Source: Streptomyces laurentii (GTDB lineage: Bacteria; Actinomycetota; Actinomycetes; Streptomycetales; Streptomycetaceae). From it: a DNA stretch of 64,000 nucleotides. Both the position numbers and the translations under genes were made by a program. Under the pieces are notes generated by a model. It was not told the DNA's origin and did no database searches. It saw only the letters and a list, made by a program, of their open reading frames with translations. Shown here one piece after another: positions 63,667 to 64,000 of this stretch (positions within the stretch are counted from its first letter, which is position 1; each line of letters opens with the position of its first letter). The DNA lies in NCBI GenBank assembly GCA_002355495.1, contig AP017424.1, positions 806,001 to 870,000 on the forward strand, in the 5' to 3' direction.

Positions 63667-64000
63667 GCGGCCGGCCCTCCCGTACGGCGTCGAGGAAACC
63701 GAGCACGGCCTGCTCGATGCCGCGCTGGCGGGGCACCGGGACCCAGTCGCCGCGCCGGTGCACGGTGGGGTCGCCGTGGTGGTCGACGATCTCGGCGAGG
63801 TTGACGACCTGGCGCTTGGCGTCCTGCCCGGAGACTTCGAGGATCTCCTCGGTGGAGCCGTTGGACCGGTTCATCACGCCGAGGGCGGTGAAGCCGTCAC
63901 CGGAGAGTTCGAGCACCACGTGGTGCAGGAGCCCGTCCCGGACCCTGGCCCGTACGCCGGTGTGCTCGACCTCGCCGGGCGCGAGGAAGCGCAGGGTGTC
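63590..64000 (-). CDS. Gfo/Idh/MocA-family oxidoreductase, C-terminal part (cut by window edge)
   Basis: The last 136 codons of a gene entering from beyond the window. TLRFLAPGEVEHTGVRARV and VVLELSGDGFTALGVMNRSNG belong to the C-terminal substrate domain, and QAVLGFLDAVREGRPLSARDALRTHELCEYVV is the typical closing helix pair of the family. These enzymes act on sugars, inositols or other polyols with NAD(P). The N-terminal Rossmann half and the substrate are not visible. Confidence 0.85.
   Translation of the reverse strand, partial: DTLRFLAPGEVEHTGVRARVRDGLLHHVVLELSGDGFTALGVMNRSNGSTEEILEVSGQDAKRQVVNLAEIVDHHGDPTVHRRGDWVPVPRQRGIEQAVLGFLDAVREGRPLSARDALRTHELCEYVVREVLAQAS

Overview
The window is chromosomal DNA from a high-GC actinomycete, almost certainly a Streptomyces. 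The evidence is the very strong G/C third-position bias, frequent GTG starts, many promoters placed 6-9 bases before a start codon (leaderless transcripts), several Tat signal peptides, mycothiol- and F420-type enzymes, a PafBC-type DNA-damage promoter and an actinobacterial c-di-AMP riboswitch. Gene order (urease, bio genes, CNNM pair, purB, sigJ, phoD, SWIM gene, sbcCD, uppP, lnt) looks like conserved Streptomyces chromosome. I see no rRNA, tRNA, insertion sequence, prophage, integrase, CRISPR array or antibiotic cluster.

Layout. 1-3947 (minus): urease operon ureA-ureB-ureC-ureF-ureG-ureD, tightly overlapped, with a palindrome in its promoter. 4142-5445: a lone Phd/YefM antitoxin divergent from a ClpP paralogue that has lost its catalytic triad, plus a small helical partner. 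5765-6440: c-di-AMP riboswitch and the NlpC/P60 wall hydrolase it controls. 8167-13188: biotin genes, bioF divergent from bioB-bioA, then bioD. 13208-20956: small metabolic enzymes, two SGNH hydrolases, a GNAT, two CNNM/CorC membrane proteins behind a structured leader, and a mycothiol-dependent fusion protein. 21112-23120: purB with a mug DNA glycosylase. 23147-27008: regulators (degenerate ROK repressor, GntR/UTRA repressor with a dre-like operator, ECF41-type sigma factor). 27311-28927: secreted PhoD phosphatase. 29010-33178: SWIM zinc-finger protein and a 907-residue uncharacterised partner behind an exact PafBC/RecA-NDp promoter. 33267-40923: membrane ACT-GNAT fusion, PLP enzyme with divergent Lrp regulator, DUF885 metallopeptidase, AraC regulator, secreted beta-helix protein.

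41061-46611: SbcC/SbcD nuclease, YigZ and a CoA-binding protein. 46625-48162: XRE-cupin repressor divergent from an EamA exporter with repeated operator motifs between them. 48227-53779: hexapeptide transferase, gamma-carbonic anhydrase, DedA protein, secreted GH3 enzyme with a palindromic operator, and a broken lipoprotein gene. 53671-64000: hotdog protein, membrane protein plus MFS transporter, spermidine-synthase-like protein, patatin, AlkD-type repair protein, TVP38 and UppP membrane proteins, SnoaL-like protein, Lnt, and the C-terminal part of a Gfo/Idh oxidoreductase cut by the window edge.

The most unusual signals are the triad-less ClpP next to an orphan antitoxin, the PafBC-controlled SWIM pair, the structured CNNM leader, and a recurring pattern of short tandem repeats exactly at the 3-prime ends of genes, sometimes duplicating the stop codon.
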